From Buttiauxella sp. B2 (GTDB lineage Bacteria; Pseudomonadota; Gammaproteobacteria; Enterobacterales; Enterobacteriaceae): DNA of 64,000 bases. The stretch lies in assembly GCF_006376615.1 (NCBI RefSeq), contig NZ_VEXQ01000020.1, positions 1 through 64,000 of the forward strand. The letters are read 5' to 3'. Both the position numbers and the translations under genes were made by a program. How positions within the stretch are numbered: the stretch's first letter is position 1; each line of letters starts with the position of its first letter. Positions 20,395 to 29,849 of this stretch are shown here, piece after piece. The notes beneath the pieces were generated by a model. It ran no database searches, was not told where the DNA came from, and was given only the letters and a program-made list of their open reading frames with translations.

Positions 20395-20431
20395 AACCTG
20401 GCCTTCACAATAAAGGGGCGAGGGCCAGGTT
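20395..20431. terminator. Hairpin between converging sbcC and mak
   Basis: A perfect 9-base inverted repeat (aacctggcc at 20395-20403, ggccaggtt at 20423-20431) lies 18 bases after the sbcC stop and 11 before the mak stop. The T run is weak on both strands. It probably serves as the boundary of two converging transcripts. Confidence 0.5.
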
Positions 20432-20441
20432 GCGTGGAAAA

Positions 20442-21353
20442 TTATCTCTCAAGCGGCCATAACCACGCCGCACCACGTACACCGCTGGAGTCACCGTGTA
20501 CTGCTTTGCGGATTGGCGTTTCAAACTCGCCGCCAAAGACCCACGGTTTCACCAGTTGCGGCACCGTTTTGTACAAACGTTCGTTGTTGCTCATGCCGCC
20601 ACCCAATACGATGACATCAGGATCAAGAATGTTGACGATGTGGGCCAGAGATTTCGCGAGACGCATTTCATAACGCGCGATCGCCAATTCCGCTACAGGA
20701 TCCTGGCTCTCGACTAACTGCATGATCTCATTGCCTTTCAGTGGTTTCCCACTCAGACGATGGTAGTCGGTGCCAAAGCCGGTTCCGGAAATAAAGGTTT
20801 CAATGCACCCTTGTTTGCCGCAATAACAAGGCACTTCTTGACGAAAGCGCAGTTCGTCTTCGTCCATCCACGGTAATGGGTTGTGGCCCCACTCCCCAGC
20901 AGTGCCGTTGCCGCCAATCAAACTACGTCCGTTAATGGCAATACCAGAGCCGCACCCAGTGCCAATAATCACTGCAAATACAATCGCCGCCCCTGCTGCC
21001 GCACCGTCGATAGCTTCGGAAACGGCCAGACAGTTAGCATCGTTTGCCAGACGGACTTCGCGCTGTAGCGCATCGCACAAATCTTTATCGAAAGGTTGGC
21101 CGTTAAGCCAGGTTGAGTTGGCATTTTTTACCATGCGGGTAAAAGGTGAAATTGAACCAGGAATACCGATGCCGACCGTACCTTTCTCACCAGTGGCAGC
21201 TTCTGCCAGGCGCACCAACTCAACAATCGTGCCGATGGTTTGCTGATAGTCGTTTTTGGGTGTCGGTAAGCGATGGCGGAAAAGTTGTTTGCCGTCATTC
21301 GCTAAAGCGATCACTTCTGTTTTAGTTCCACCTAAATCGATACCAATGCGCAA
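20442..21353 (-). CDS. mak: Fructokinase (ROK family)
   Basis: The 303-residue protein is of the length of E. coli Mak (YajF). It phosphorylates fructose, and weakly mannose or glucose, with ATP. ROK marks are the phosphate loop '[10 protein letters not shown]' at residues 5-14, '[13 protein letters not shown]', the catalytic region '[12 protein letters not shown]', and the zinc-binding motif formed by 'GEWGHNPL' and '[10 protein letters not shown]'. It is divergent from rdgC and converges on sbcC. Confidence 0.95.
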   Translation of the reverse strand: MRIGIDLGGTKTEVIALANDGKQLFRHRLPTPKNDYQQTIGTIVELVRLAEAATGEKGTVGIGIPGSISPFTRMVKNANSTWLNGQPFDKDLCDALQREVRLANDANCLAVSEAIDGAAAGAAIVFAVIIGTGCGSGIAINGRSLIGGNGTAGEWGHNPLPWMDEDELRFRQEVPCYCGKQGCIETFISGTGFGTDYHRLSGKPLKGNEIMQLVESQDPVAELAIARYEMRLAKSLAHIVNILDPDVIVLGGGMSNNERLYKTVPQLVKPWVFGGEFETPIRKAVHGDSSGVRGAAWLWPLER

Positions 21354-21478
21354 AGCGATGCCCTCATTTAATTAGTGTTATCAACAGAATAGAAGTCCGA
21401 CCCCGTAAAGGCAATGAAACACGGCGGCTGATTCGTTATCATGCCCGCTGCGTTTAACTGACCGTCCGGGAAATAATC

Positions 21479-22390
21479 ATGCTGTGGTTCAAAAATTTAA
21501 TGGTTTACCGTTTAAGCCGTGACATCACGCTTTCAGCGGATGACATGGAAAAACAGTTGGCCGCGTTTACTTTCACCCCATGCGGTAGCCAGGATATGGC
21601 GAAGACTGGCTGGGTGTCGCCAATGGGTTCGCACAGCGATGCATTAACCCATGTTGCCAACGGGCAGATTGTGATTTGCGCCCGTAAAGAAGAAAAAATT
21701 CTCCCGGCTCCAGTGATTAAACAAGAACTGGAAGCGAAGATCAGCAAACTTGAAGCCGAGCAGGCTCGTAAGCTGAAAAAGACCGAAAAAGATTCTCTGA
21801 AAGATGAAGTGCTGCACTCTTTGTTGCCACGCGCTTTCAGTCGTTTCAACCAAACCATGATGTGGATCGACACGGTAAACGGTTTGATCATGGTGGATTG
21901 TGCCAGCGCTAAAAAAGCCGAAGACACTCTGGCATTACTGCGTAAAAGCCTCGGGTCGCTGCCGGTTGTGCCGTTAGCGCTGGAGACCCCCATCGAGTTG
22001 ACGCTGACCGAGTGGGTTCGCTCCGGCGACGTTCCTCCAGGCTTTGCACTGATGGATGAAGCTGAATTAAAAGCCATTCTTGAAGGTGGCGGTGTGATTC
22101 GTTGCAAACAGCAGGATCTGGTGTGTGATGAGATTGCTGCTCATATCGAAGCCGACAAGGTTGTCACAAAACTGGCTCTCGACTGGCAAGAACGTATTCA
22201 GTTTTTGATTGCTGATGACGGTTCGATTAAACGACTGAAATTTGCTGATACGTTGCGTGAGCAGAATGACGATATCGACCGTGAAGATTTCGGTGCTCGC
22301 TTTGATGCAGATTTTATTTTGATGACTGGCGAATTAGCAGCGTTGATTAACAATCTGGTTGAAGCGTTAGGTGGCGAAGCTCAACGCTAA
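21479..22390 (+). CDS. rdgC: Recombination-associated protein RdgC
   Basis: The 303-residue protein ([18 protein letters not shown]) matches E. coli RdgC in length and sequence. RdgC forms a ring-shaped dimer around DNA, binds without sequence preference and limits RecA filament formation. Recognisable parts are the N-terminal 'LMVYRL' strand, '[17 protein letters not shown]' and the C-terminal '[20 protein letters not shown]'. It is alone on its strand between mak and ppnP; a hairpin follows it. Confidence 0.97.
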   Translation: MLWFKNLMVYRLSRDITLSADDMEKQLAAFTFTPCGSQDMAKTGWVSPMGSHSDALTHVANGQIVICARKEEKILPAPVIKQELEAKISKLEAEQARKLKKTEKDSLKDEVLHSLLPRAFSRFNQTMMWIDTVNGLIMVDCASAKKAEDTLALLRKSLGSLPVVPLALETPIELTLTEWVRSGDVPPGFALMDEAELKAILEGGGVIRCKQQDLVCDEIAAHIEADKVVTKLALDWQERIQFLIADDGSIKRLKFADTLREQNDDIDREDFGARFDADFILMTGELAALINNLVEALGGEAQR

Positions 22391-22394
22391 GCCT

Positions 22395-22427
22395 TTCCCC
22401 TCTTCTTTTTCCGAGAAGAGGGGAATT
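22395..22427. terminator. Hairpin between rdgC and ppnP
   Basis: A ten-base perfect inverted repeat (cccctcttct at 22397-22406, agaagagggg at 22414-22423) lies between two converging genes, just past the rdgC stop codon. It lacks a strong T run but is well placed to end both transcripts. Confidence 0.6.
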
Positions 22428-22432
22428 AACTA

Positions 22433-22726
22433 TTATTTATCAGCCAAATAACGACAAAGGTAGGAAGTCGGCTCGGCTACCTGTAGATGGAATTCACTGT
22501 GCCCAGGAACATGGAATACGGTGCCCGCAGTATACGTTTTCCACTCAGTTTCACCCGGCAGTAAAACGCGTAATGCCCCGCTAATTACCGTCATTTCTTC
22601 TGGTTGTGCTGCACCAAAAGTGTATTCACCTTCAACCATGACGCCAACACTTGCGCGGCCAGTGCTGCTGCTGGTAAACCCAATAGATTTTACTTTACCG
22701 GAAAAGTACTCATTACTTTGTAGCAT
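22433..22726 (-). CDS. ppnP: Pyrimidine/purine nucleoside phosphorylase
   Basis: The 97-residue single-domain cupin matches E. coli PpnP (YaiE, 94) nearly residue for residue, for example '[13 protein letters not shown]', '[13 protein letters not shown]' and '[13 protein letters not shown]'. It cleaves nucleosides with phosphate to free base and ribose-1-phosphate and accepts both purine and pyrimidine nucleosides. The three extra residues are at the C-terminus (ADK). It converges on rdgC and is followed upstream by aroM. Confidence 0.95.
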   Translation of the reverse strand: MLQSNEYFSGKVKSIGFTSSSTGRASVGVMVEGEYTFGAAQPEEMTVISGALRVLLPGETEWKTYTAGTVFHVPGHSEFHLQVAEPTSYLCRYLADK

Positions 22727-22806
22727 GACCAGGCCCTTTTAAAAATAGTTGAAAAAACAATATAAAGGGGAACTCAAGAGCCTGTCACGCAAATTATTTC
22801 CCGCCG

Positions 22807-23484
22807 TTAAGCGAGCAATTCGGAGGCCAGGCGAGCAATCAGCACGTTTGATAATAATACCGGGATATCCAACGATTTTTGCAACAAATCGCGGTGTTTT
22901 TGGTGGAAGCCCAGACAGTCAAGAACCAACACATCAGCGCCATCCTCAACCAGTTTTTTCCCTGCATCGATTAAATCCTGCTCGGTTCCATGTACTGGGT
23001 TCGCCAGTTCATACAAGGGTTCGCTTGCCAACAGTTGCCATTTTTTATTCTGCAATTTCAGCATTTCAGGTACGGGAAGAATGATGCCGACCTGATGCCC
23101 ATCGACAATCGAGGCCACCAGCGGCGGGATAATGCGTTCTGGCTCCAGCAAAATACCGTTGCGTACCGAAAGATTGGATAAACGATGTGTGCTCATCAAT
23201 AAAATGACATCAAAGCCCTGGTTATCCAGCACCTCAATGACAGCCTGCAAAGCACGTTCTACTTTTTGCTTTCCTACCTCAGCCAAAACGTTGCCCGATA
23301 AAAGTGTAAGTAGGTGTTCTTCGCCAGGCTCTGGGCTGTAATCAGCCATCACTTCATCATATGAAAGTTTACCTAACAGGCTGAAAGTTTTAATTTGTTC
23401 TTCGGAAATATGATCTGTGAGTAGCGGCAGTATTTCACTGACCGGGACGACGCCGATGGTGATAATTGCCAATGTTTGTTTCAT
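22807..23484 (-). CDS. aroM: AroM protein (function unknown)
   Basis: The 225-residue protein has the same length as E. coli AroM. It shares the start '[18 protein letters not shown]', '[26 protein letters not shown]' and the end '[19 protein letters not shown]'. The fold is predicted to be of the Asp/Glu racemase type, but no activity is established to my knowledge. In E. coli it is co-regulated with aroL by TyrR and TrpR. Here it lies downstream of yaiA and aroL on the same strand, with a 279-base gap before it. Confidence 0.93.
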   Translation of the reverse strand: MKQTLAIITIGVVPVSEILPLLTDHISEEQIKTFSLLGKLSYDEVMADYSPEPGEEHLLTLLSGNVLAEVGKQKVERALQAVIEVLDNQGFDVILLMSTHRLSNLSVRNGILLEPERIIPPLVASIVDGHQVGIILPVPEMLKLQNKKWQLLASEPLYELANPVHGTEQDLIDAGKKLVEDGADVLVLDCLGFHQKHRDLLQKSLDIPVLLSNVLIARLASELLA

Positions 23485-23763
23485 GTTTCGTTCCGCCCTT
23501 GTCCCATATCAGCCCCTCTTTGCTGCGCTGGTATCTTCCTACGAATGATGCCCTGCTGAAGGTCGCTCAATAATTAACCACAAAGCGTAGCAGCATAATT
23601 GCAGAGCATCTGCCGGAATATTCAACGAAACGTTAATGACATTAGTACAACATCACGGTAATGAATTTTTAACAAAATGTGTTTAATGAAAGATGTGACT
23701 TATCACCATCTCATTGAGTTAGCTAAAAGATGAGGGGGTTAACATGGCATCCTTGCCGGGAAC
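23485..23763. other. Gap between aroM and yaiA
   Basis: A 279-base AT-rich stretch with no open frame I would call. It is longer than expected if aroL, yaiA and aroM form one transcript, so aroM may have its own promoter here. I did not identify one with confidence. Confidence 0.35.
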
Positions 23764-23955
23764 TTACGTCTTTTGCGGATCTTCATAACGCCGCTTTGCA
23801 TCCAGCGCTTCTTGTTCGGTTTCATGCTCGCTAATCAACGTATCAGGATGGGGATGATCGGCACGAAGTTGATACCAGGTCACAGTTTTGTCTGTAGCAC
23901 CCTTTTCAACGGCAACAATACGCGCTTCCCGAGGATATGGAGGATTGCTCGCCAT
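23764..23955 (-). CDS. yaiA: YaiA, small conserved protein
   Basis: The 63-residue protein equals E. coli YaiA in length and shares '[10 protein letters not shown]', '[15 protein letters not shown]' and '[21 protein letters not shown]'. It is cytoplasmic and its role is unknown. In E. coli it is in one operon with aroL and aroM. Here it starts 44 bases after the aroL stop, so co-transcription is likely. Confidence 0.93.
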   Translation of the reverse strand: MASNPPYPREARIVAVEKGATDKTVTWYQLRADHPHPDTLISEHETEQEALDAKRRYEDPQKT

Positions 23956-23999
23956 CGCTCTTCCTTTGGTAATGAATGAGCGTTCAGTATAGCCAGGAT

Positions 24000-24524
24000 T
24001 CAGCTGGCTCTAGCCGTATGCAATACATTCAGCACTGCCTCAACAATTTCTGCCGGGGGACGAGTGGCATCAACCACATGGTGTGCAGCCTGGTTGTAAA
24101 GCGCTTCACGTGCAGCAAGAACTTCAACAATTTCATCGGTAATCGGTCTGCCCGTAAGGGTTGGGCGTTGGCCTTCTTCCGGAAATGCTTCTAAACGAGA
24201 GGCAAGAATTTGTGCCGGGGCACGCAGGTAGATAACCACTCCATGCTCACGCATAAACTGGCGATTACTTTCGGCCAGAACCATGCCGCCACCTGTAGCG
24301 ATAACCGTGCCAGGTGCCGTAACACTGTGCAACGCACCGGATTCACGACGACGAAAACCTTCCCAGCCTTCTTGCGCAACAATATCGGCAACGCTCATTT
24401 TGGTGCTGGTTAATAGGTAGTGGTCGGTATCAACAAAGTTACAGCCCAATGCCTGCGCTAACGCAACACCTACGGTTGTTTTGCCACAACCTCGTGCGCC
24501 GACTAAAAAAATGGGTTGAGTCAT
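24000..24524 (-). CDS. aroL: Shikimate kinase II
   Basis: The 174-residue enzyme phosphorylates shikimate at O3 in the chorismate pathway. The P-loop '[11 protein letters not shown]' is at residues 8-18, the shikimate-binding 'DTDHYL' and 'GWEGFRRRE' follow, then 'ATGGGMVL', and the lid '[12 protein letters not shown]'. It matches E. coli AroL, including its length. GAGGA lies 11 bases before the start. A TrpR-type operator overlaps the probable promoter at 24597-24616, as in E. coli, where TyrR also acts. Confidence 0.97.
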   Translation of the reverse strand: MTQPIFLVGARGCGKTTVGVALAQALGCNFVDTDHYLLTSTKMSVADIVAQEGWEGFRRRESGALHSVTAPGTVIATGGGMVLAESNRQFMREHGVVIYLRAPAQILASRLEAFPEEGQRPTLTGRPITDEIVEVLAAREALYNQAAHHVVDATRPPAEIVEAVLNVLHTARAS

Positions 24525-24593
24525 CAGTGGCTAATCCTCAGCAGTACGCAAGTCGTGGGTCAAAAAATCTATAACGCTTATCGTTACGCAAGT

Positions 24594-24617
24594 CATCATA
24601 CCAGCAAGCTAGTACGT
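24594..24617 (-). promoter_or_regulatory. TrpR operator and -10 element of the aroL promoter
   Basis: On the minus strand cgtactagcttgctgg (24601-24616) resembles the TrpR operator, with the conserved GTACTAG half, and leads into tatgat (24594-24599), a good -10 hexamer. The arrangement copies that of E. coli aroL. It lies about 70-90 bases before the aroL start. I could not place TyrR boxes with confidence. Confidence 0.65.
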
Positions 24618-24637
24618 GGAATAGAATAACATCGGTA

Positions 24638-25099
24638 TCAGGCGCATTTTGAACGTTTAGCGACAAGCAGCCATTTTTCCAGTTCATTGGCGAATAGCTG
24701 GCGGTCACGCTGGCTAAGGCTATCTGGCCCACCGGTTTGTACGCCACTGGATCTTAATGTATCCATAAAATCACGCATAGTCAGGCGTTCGCGAATGGTA
24801 GCAGGCGTATAAAGCTCACCGCGAGGATTTAAGGCAATAGCCCCTTTTTCCAGCACGTCGGCTGCCAAAGGAATGTCGGCGGTGACCACTAAGTCACCTT
24901 TTTCGCAACGTTGTACAATTTCGTTATCGGCCACATCAAAACCCGTTGCCACTTGTAGGCTACGAATAAAACGCGAAGGTGGCGTTTTCAGACCTTGGTT
25001 GGCAACCAGCGTTACCATAATTTGCGCGCGCTCCGCGGCTCGAAACAGTACTTCTTTTATTACTTTTGGACACGCATCGGCATCCACCCAGATTTGCAT
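24638..25099 (-). CDS. yaiI: YaiI, UPF0178 family protein
   Basis: The 153-residue protein (E. coli 152) begins '[22 protein letters not shown]', the signature of the UPF0178/YaiI-YqxD family. The family is thought to have a PIN/NYN-like nuclease fold with conserved acidic residues (D6, D8 and 'DIPLA' near residue 75), but its substrate is not known. It ends 113 bases before the aroL start and is divergent from proC, with 158 bases between. Confidence 0.93.
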   Translation of the reverse strand: MQIWVDADACPKVIKEVLFRAAERAQIMVTLVANQGLKTPPSRFIRSLQVATGFDVADNEIVQRCEKGDLVVTADIPLAADVLEKGAIALNPRGELYTPATIRERLTMRDFMDTLRSSGVQTGGPDSLSQRDRQLFANELEKWLLVAKRSKCA

Positions 25100-25257
25100 G
25101 ACGACTCCTGATTGTCGTTGGGGATAGTGACGATCTTGCCGTGCTTTTCCAGAATCTCAAACTTTATCTTTCCGGTGTATGGCGGCTTGCTGTTTTGTTT
25201 AGGCCTGGCCGAGGTTAAGCTATGCTAATCACACAACTCAGACGATGGAGTGAGACT

Positions 25258-26067
25258 TTGGATAAGAAGATTGGTTTTATTGGTTGCGGCAACATGGGAA
25301 CAGCCATACTCGGTGGCCTGATAGCCAGTGGACAGGTACTTCCTGGTAACATCTGGGTCTACACACCGTCACCCGATAAAGTAGAGGCCCTGCACGAGCA
25401 ATATGGTGTTAACGCAGCACAAAGCGCGCAGGAAGTCGCACAAATCGCCAATATTGTTTTCGGTGCCGTAAAACCGAATGTGATGCTAAAAGTACTGGGC
25501 GAAGTGAGCTCTAGCCTGGATAAAGATACGGTGGTGATATCCATTGCCGCAGGCGTCACTCTGGATTCACTGGCTAAAGCACTTGGACACGATCGCAAAA
25601 TTATCCGCGCGATGCCAAACACACCAGCACTGGTGAATGCGGGGATGACCTCGATTACACCAAATGCGCTGGTCACTTCAGAAGATATTGCTGACGCGGT
25701 TAATATTTTCCGCAGCTTCGGGCTTGCAGAAGTGGTGTCTGAAACCATGATTCATCCGGTTGTTGGTGTCAGCGGTTCAGCACCTGCTTATGTGTTTATG
25801 TTTATCGAGGCTATGGCAGATGCCGCAGTGCTGGGTGGAATGCCGCGTAAACAAGCGTATCAATTTGCCGCACAGGCAGTCATGGGTTCAGCCAAAATGG
25901 TGCTGGAAACCGGCCAACATCCTGGTGAATTAAAAGATATGGTCTGTTCACCCGGCGGTACAACCATTGAAGCAGTAAAGGTTCTGGAAGAAAAAGGTTT
26001 CAGAGCTGCTGTGATGGAAGCCGTGGTGAAATGTATGGAAAAGTCTGAGCATTTGGGTAAATCATAA
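25258..26067 (+). CDS. proC: Pyrroline-5-carboxylate reductase
   Basis: The enzyme makes proline from pyrroline-5-carboxylate with NADPH. I chose a TTG start at 25258 because GGAGTGAG lies just upstream and the product (269 residues, beginning DKKIGFIGCG after the initiator) then equals E. coli ProC in length. The in-frame ATG at 25222 has no site. The Rossmann motif 'GFIGCGNMG' is at the N-terminus, and the C-terminal signature 'HPGELKDMVCSPGGTTIEAV' is clear. Together with proA and proB in this window, all proline-synthesis genes are present. Confidence 0.96.
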   Translation: MDKKIGFIGCGNMGTAILGGLIASGQVLPGNIWVYTPSPDKVEALHEQYGVNAAQSAQEVAQIANIVFGAVKPNVMLKVLGEVSSSLDKDTVVISIAAGVTLDSLAKALGHDRKIIRAMPNTPALVNAGMTSITPNALVTSEDIADAVNIFRSFGLAEVVSETMIHPVVGVSGSAPAYVFMFIEAMADAAVLGGMPRKQAYQFAAQAVMGSAKMVLETGQHPGELKDMVCSPGGTTIEAVKVLEEKGFRAAVMEAVVKCMEKSEHLGKS

Positions 26068-26074
26068 TTCTGCT

Positions 26075-26104
26075 ACCCTCTTCTGTAACAAGAAGAGGGT
26101 TTTA
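26075..26104 (+). terminator. Terminator after proC
   Basis: A perfect ten-base inverted repeat (accctcttct at 26075-26084, agaagagggt at 26091-26100) is followed by a short T run. It overlaps the last bases of the converging adrA gene and can work for both directions. Confidence 0.75.
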
Positions 26105-27169
26105 TGCTGCAATGTCAGCAACTTCTGTACGGCTACGCCCCAGGTTTTTGGCTTTATACAATGCCACATCAGCCGCTTTTAACCATTCGCGATAGTTCAC
26201 CATACCGCTATCAAACTCCGCCACTCCCACACTTATGCGCAGCGAAATAAGCGGAGCGTGCGGTAGGTGAAACTCTTGAAGATATTCCCGTACACGTGCC
26301 ATTGCCTGTATCGCACTTTCTTGCGGCGTACCTGACATAATCACGCCAAATTCATCACCACCAAAACGACCTATCACATCGGTGATACGCAGCGTCAGTT
26401 GTAAATGCTCGGTTATTGCAAGAATGGCTTCATCCCCAACATCGTGACCATATGAATCGTTAATAGATTTAAAGTGGTCGATATCAATGAGTAACAAGGT
26501 GGCATTTCGTTGGTAACGTTGGCAGTTATCATATTCGCCATGAAGCAGATGCTCCCAATGACGGCGGTTATACACACCAGTCATGCCATCACGGGTGCTC
26601 ATGTGCATAAGCCTTCGTTTATGTTCGGATAGTTTAAGCGCAGTTCGGTAACTCACCAGGCCAAAGTAGGTCGGGTAAACCAGCAAGAATGGTAAACAAA
26701 TCCATACCTGAGATGGCATGGTTTGCAGATTAAGAGGGATGTGGAGCAAACTCAACGTCAACAAAGAACTCAGAACAATGACTCCCAAACCGCTAAGGAA
26801 CAACTTCACCCCACCACAGCCGACGTTATTCATGCACAGCATTGCCATTATTAACGCTGAGGGCAGAGCATTCATTCCCATCACAGCAATCCAGACCCCC
26901 CCCATCAATGAATCAATCATTAAATTGCGGATTTCAGCGCGTGCAGGGTTAGATGAACGATCGGCAGTTTGCCATGCGAAGTGAGGCCAGATAAAACCAT
27001 AAGCAACCAGCAACAACCACCACCATCCCGACACCGGCTGCGTAACCAGTACAGATGAGACACAGAAAAAACCTGTCGCTAACCCTATAATTCGGGGTAC
27101 ATAAAGTCGGCGGGCAAATCGCCGCCCTGAGCGATGCCGGTCTTCATTAAGGTACGTTGAGCTATCCAT
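26102..27169 (-). CDS. dgcC: Diguanylate cyclase AdrA/DgcC (MASE2-GGDEF)
   Basis: An inner-membrane enzyme that makes cyclic di-GMP and, in E. coli and Salmonella, activates cellulose synthesis under CsgD. The start at 27169 (MDSSTYLNEDRHRSGRRFARR) is chosen for the strong AGGGGG six bases upstream; longer frames to 27214 or 27310 have no site. This gives 355 residues (E. coli 371). A MASE2 membrane domain (about residues 20-185) precedes the GGDEF domain. The active site 'RFGGDEFGV' is intact, and 'RITD' five residues before it fits the inhibitory I-site. Confidence 0.93.
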   Translation of the reverse strand: MDSSTYLNEDRHRSGRRFARRLYVPRIIGLATGFFCVSSVLVTQPVSGWWWLLLVAYGFIWPHFAWQTADRSSNPARAEIRNLMIDSLMGGVWIAVMGMNALPSALIMAMLCMNNVGCGGVKLFLSGLGVIVLSSLLTLSLLHIPLNLQTMPSQVWICLPFLLVYPTYFGLVSYRTALKLSEHKRRLMHMSTRDGMTGVYNRRHWEHLLHGEYDNCQRYQRNATLLLIDIDHFKSINDSYGHDVGDEAILAITEHLQLTLRITDVIGRFGGDEFGVIMSGTPQESAIQAMARVREYLQEFHLPHAPLISLRISVGVAEFDSGMVNYREWLKAADVALYKAKNLGRSRTEVADIAA

Positions 27170-27286
27170 AATGCCCCCTGGAAGCCATCTACCAGAACTG
27201 TGATCATTTATCATGATAATTAGGAATATTCTGAAATATTTTCCGTAATTATAGAAAGTCTGGTTTAGGGGGAAGTATGATTTTTC

Positions 27287-27312
27287 GGGTGAGTCAGCGA
27301 ACCGACTCACCC
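27287..27312. repeat. Hairpin between adrA and psiF
   Basis: A perfect nine-base inverted repeat (gggtgagtc at 27287-27295, gactcaccc at 27304-27312) lies 8 bases past the psiF stop codon. There is a T run on the plus-strand side before, not after, the stem, so it is not a classical terminator for psiF. It may protect the 3' end of the psiF message. Confidence 0.45.
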
Positions 27313-27319
27313 ATTTGAA

Positions 27320-27637
27320 CTATTTGGCTTGTTTTTTCAGGCAATTACTCATGAAAGTTTTTCGTGCGTCGCCGGACAAGGTTTGTTTGCCAGCTTCAGC
27401 ATTACAGTCTTTCATTTTCTGTTGTTGCGGCGTCAAGCTTTTATCTGCGGGAGCTGACTGGCCATTTTTCAAACAGTTACTCATGTAGGTTTTGCGTGCA
27501 TCCCCTTTCAGGGTTTGCGAAGTGGCTGTTTGGTTGCATGTCGTCATACGTTGTTGCTGTGGTGTCATTGCCTTATCTGCCGCCACAGCAGACCCAACCC
27601 ACCCCGCCAATATCACCATCACGAATACAGTTTTCAT
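27320..27637 (-). CDS. psiF: PsiF, phosphate-starvation-inducible periplasmic protein
   Basis: The 105-residue protein has a signal peptide (MKTVFVMVILAGWVGSAVA) and two copies of a roughly 37-residue unit with the pattern 'TPQQQ(R/K)MTxCNxxAxxQTLxGDARKTYMSNCLK'. The Cys are repeated in each unit. This is E. coli PsiF, of unknown function. In E. coli it follows phoA in one operon; phoA is missing here. An inverted repeat (agcacca/tggtgct, 27639-27661) flanks the AAGGA ribosome-binding site, leaving it in the loop. I found no convincing Pho box upstream. Confidence 0.93.
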   Translation of the reverse strand: MKTVFVMVILAGWVGSAVAADKAMTPQQQRMTTCNQTATSQTLKGDARKTYMSNCLKNGQSAPADKSLTPQQQKMKDCNAEAGKQTLSGDARKTFMSNCLKKQAK

Positions 27638-27826
27638 AGCACCATCCTTTTTATTGTGGTGCTTTAATTTTGGTTCGTGGTTGGAAAAAAGGCGAACTGC
27701 CCAGGGAAAAGAATCAAAGGAAAGATGAAAAAAGAGTTAATACGGAGAGGGAAAAGTAGTGCAGCAGTATTTTATTTTAATTGACCTTACTAATAATAAC
27801 CGTTTTAAAAATAGTGACGCATGTAA

Positions 27827-28087
27827 TCAATTACGCATTTGTGTCAACATTCTGTCTAAATATTGCTTCAGGAGAGCGGTATCTTGAGCCGTTGCTGTCT
27901 CTTTTGGCTCGGCCTCTTTTAAGGCATCTTCAATATTAGTGATTATTGCCTGTTGGTCACTCTGATCCATTTTTCTCAGCATGGCGATAACCACTATTTC
28001 CAGCGTTTCAATCTGCGCGACAAATTCTTTTGACTCTTCTTCTTTTTCGGCGAGTTTTGCCAGTAACTCAGAAATAAGGTTTCGCAT
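27827..28087 (-). CDS. iraP: Anti-adaptor protein IraP
   Basis: The protein is 86 residues from the ATG at 28087 (MRNLISELLAKLAEKEEESKE), exactly the length of E. coli IraP; a longer in-frame start at 28198 has no counterpart. IraP binds the adaptor RssB and so protects sigma-S from ClpXP during phosphate starvation. The N-terminal helix with 'KLAEKEEESKEFVAQIETLEI' is well conserved, while the C-terminal third diverges. It sits between psiF and an MdtG-like exporter gene. Confidence 0.92.
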   Translation of the reverse strand: MRNLISELLAKLAEKEEESKEFVAQIETLEIVVIAMLRKMDQSDQQAIITNIEDALKEAEPKETATAQDTALLKQYLDRMLTQMRN

Positions 28088-28265
28088 AGTTATTACCGCC
28101 AGGAATTTTAAACATGAAGTTAGCATTCTGATTTCATGTTGCCTAGAGGGTAATGTGACTATTTTTATATAACCCGCTAAATATGTGCCCAGGTGCAAGA
28201 ATACTGCGCCATAGTTATTTCAACTCTAAAATTAAGAGCCCTCAATTTAGAATAAAGACTGAATA

Positions 28266-29495
28266 TTATGGTGCAATCTGTCTTTGTTGAGCATCCTGCT
28301 GTTTTTTTCGCCGTAGCATAATCGCCAGCTGCCATACATTCAGCAATACCACCAACGCCGTGGCAATAAATACCCATCGATAACCTGCCATCGCGGAAAC
28401 ACCGGCTCCTATTAACGGACCTACAACATTGCCAAGATACATAAACGATTGATTATAACCAAAAATACGCCCAATCACCCGATCGCTGGAATATTTCACC
28501 AGTAAGGTTTGAACCGCTGGTAGCATCGCACCATCGGCAAAACCGAGTAAGAATCGTAATACCCCCAATTGCAATGGTGATGTTACCCACGACATAACAA
28601 AAAATAATATCACTGAGAAAATTAGCGTTGCCATTAATACTCTGGCAGTGCCGATTTTATCCCCCAGCTTACCTAATCTCGGCGCTGAAATAAGTGCAGA
28701 GATCCCAGGTACGGCCGCAATAAAACCACTAATAAAGGCGATGTTGTTACTTTCAGGGGAAAGATGCTTGATAAATAGAACAAGTATTGGCCCCACAGAA
28801 CCATTACAAAGTTGAATGACCATGGTCGTTACAAACAGGCTTATCATTAATTTAGGATAAGGCAAGGAAGCAAACACTGCCTTGCCCGATAAACGATCAG
28901 CCTTACTGGTATTGGGCCGCCCACCCTCTTTTATCAGTAATAACGTCACTAAAAAACTGAGCATTAACAGTGCTGCGGTAACAAAAAACACCATTTGTAA
29001 ACCAAGGGTGTCAGCCATATATCCACCCAATAGTGGGCCAACAATAACGCCACTGATTTGCGCGGTAGAAAGTGTGCTTAATGCCCAACCACTACGTTCT
29101 CGTGGCACTTGAGAGGCCACTAATGCCATCGCGTTTGGAATATAGCCGGAGGTTAGCCCCATTAGGGCTCGTAGAATAAAGAGTTGCCAGACATTAGTTG
29201 CAAATGCCTGTAATAAAATAGCAACCGCCATGCCGAACGATGCGCGTAACAGCATCAATTTTCGGCCCTTTCTGTCGGCAAGGCTTCCCCACATCGGAGA
29301 GACAATCGCTGAAACCAAAAACGTCACGCTGAAAGTCAAACCGGACCACATGGATAACGCTTCATGAGAAGTCACGCCTAGCTGTTCAACATAGAGCGGT
29401 AAAAAAGGAAGAATTTGGCTAATGGCTAACCCGGTAAAAAAGCAACCGAACCATACCGAGATAATATTGACCTTCCAGGATTCCATACCGTGCAC
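28266..29495 (-). CDS. MdtG-like major facilitator exporter
   Basis: The 409-residue protein has 12 predicted membrane segments. MFS motif A is 'GSLADRKGRKLMLLR' after helix 2, and the drug:H+ antiporter-1 motif C region is 'AQISGVIVGPLLGGYMAD' in helix 5. It resembles E. coli MdtG over the whole length, for example 'FLPLYVEQLGVT.HEALSMWSG', 'SAPRLGKLGDKIG' and 'RFLLGFADGAMLPAVQTLL'. MdtG is a proton-driven exporter giving fosfomycin and deoxycholate tolerance when overproduced. In E. coli mdtG is elsewhere on the chromosome, so this may be a second copy. Substrate unknown. Confidence 0.85.
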   Translation of the reverse strand: MHGMESWKVNIISVWFGCFFTGLAISQILPFLPLYVEQLGVTSHEALSMWSGLTFSVTFLVSAIVSPMWGSLADRKGRKLMLLRASFGMAVAILLQAFATNVWQLFILRALMGLTSGYIPNAMALVASQVPRERSGWALSTLSTAQISGVIVGPLLGGYMADTLGLQMVFFVTAALLMLSFLVTLLLIKEGGRPNTSKADRLSGKAVFASLPYPKLMISLFVTTMVIQLCNGSVGPILVLFIKHLSPESNNIAFISGFIAAVPGISALISAPRLGKLGDKIGTARVLMATLIFSVILFFVMSWVTSPLQLGVLRFLLGFADGAMLPAVQTLLVKYSSDRVIGRIFGYNQSFMYLGNVVGPLIGAGVSAMAGYRWVFIATALVVLLNVWQLAIMLRRKKQQDAQQRQIAP

Positions 29496-29849
29496 GCTTT
29501 ATTAGTGGGATAAGCGGAATACTGTGAAGTTTATCATACAAATAAAATTTATCGACAAAGCCCGAAGTCAAACATTCCCAGATGAAAATGATTAGCGTGT
29601 GTCACATTATATTCCAGGCCCTGCGTATGACCAAAAAAGGGGCAAACATTCTTAGATCCACAAACAAACCGCAACCATGATGGTTATCCTAATCAAAATC
29701 CTCGCTCCGTTCGCCATCCCATCACCTGATATTGTTTACGGAATAATCATTATAGAAGTTGAGCTGTTTTAGCCGCAGGAAGCACATGAATCCACAGTAT
29801 GAGCGTGGTATGTTGTCCGCCTTTGTACTGATTAAGGATGGGTTTGGGC
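29496..29849. other. Divergent intergenic region between the MdtG-like gene and ddlA
   Basis: The 354 bases should contain promoters for both genes. Near ddlA, aataatcattata (29742-29754) matches most of one half of a Fur box, but the other half is absent, so I do not claim a Fur site. A 61-codon frame runs through the ddlA start in another frame and looks fortuitous. Confidence 0.35.

Noticed and set aside
21505-22107. A 200-codon frame opposite rdgC
   Set aside because: It lies wholly within rdgC on the other strand, has an unnatural Ser/Arg-rich composition and no ribosome-binding site.
29742-29754. Fur box upstream of ddlA
   Set aside because: Only one half of the 19-base consensus is matched, and ddlA is not known to respond to iron.
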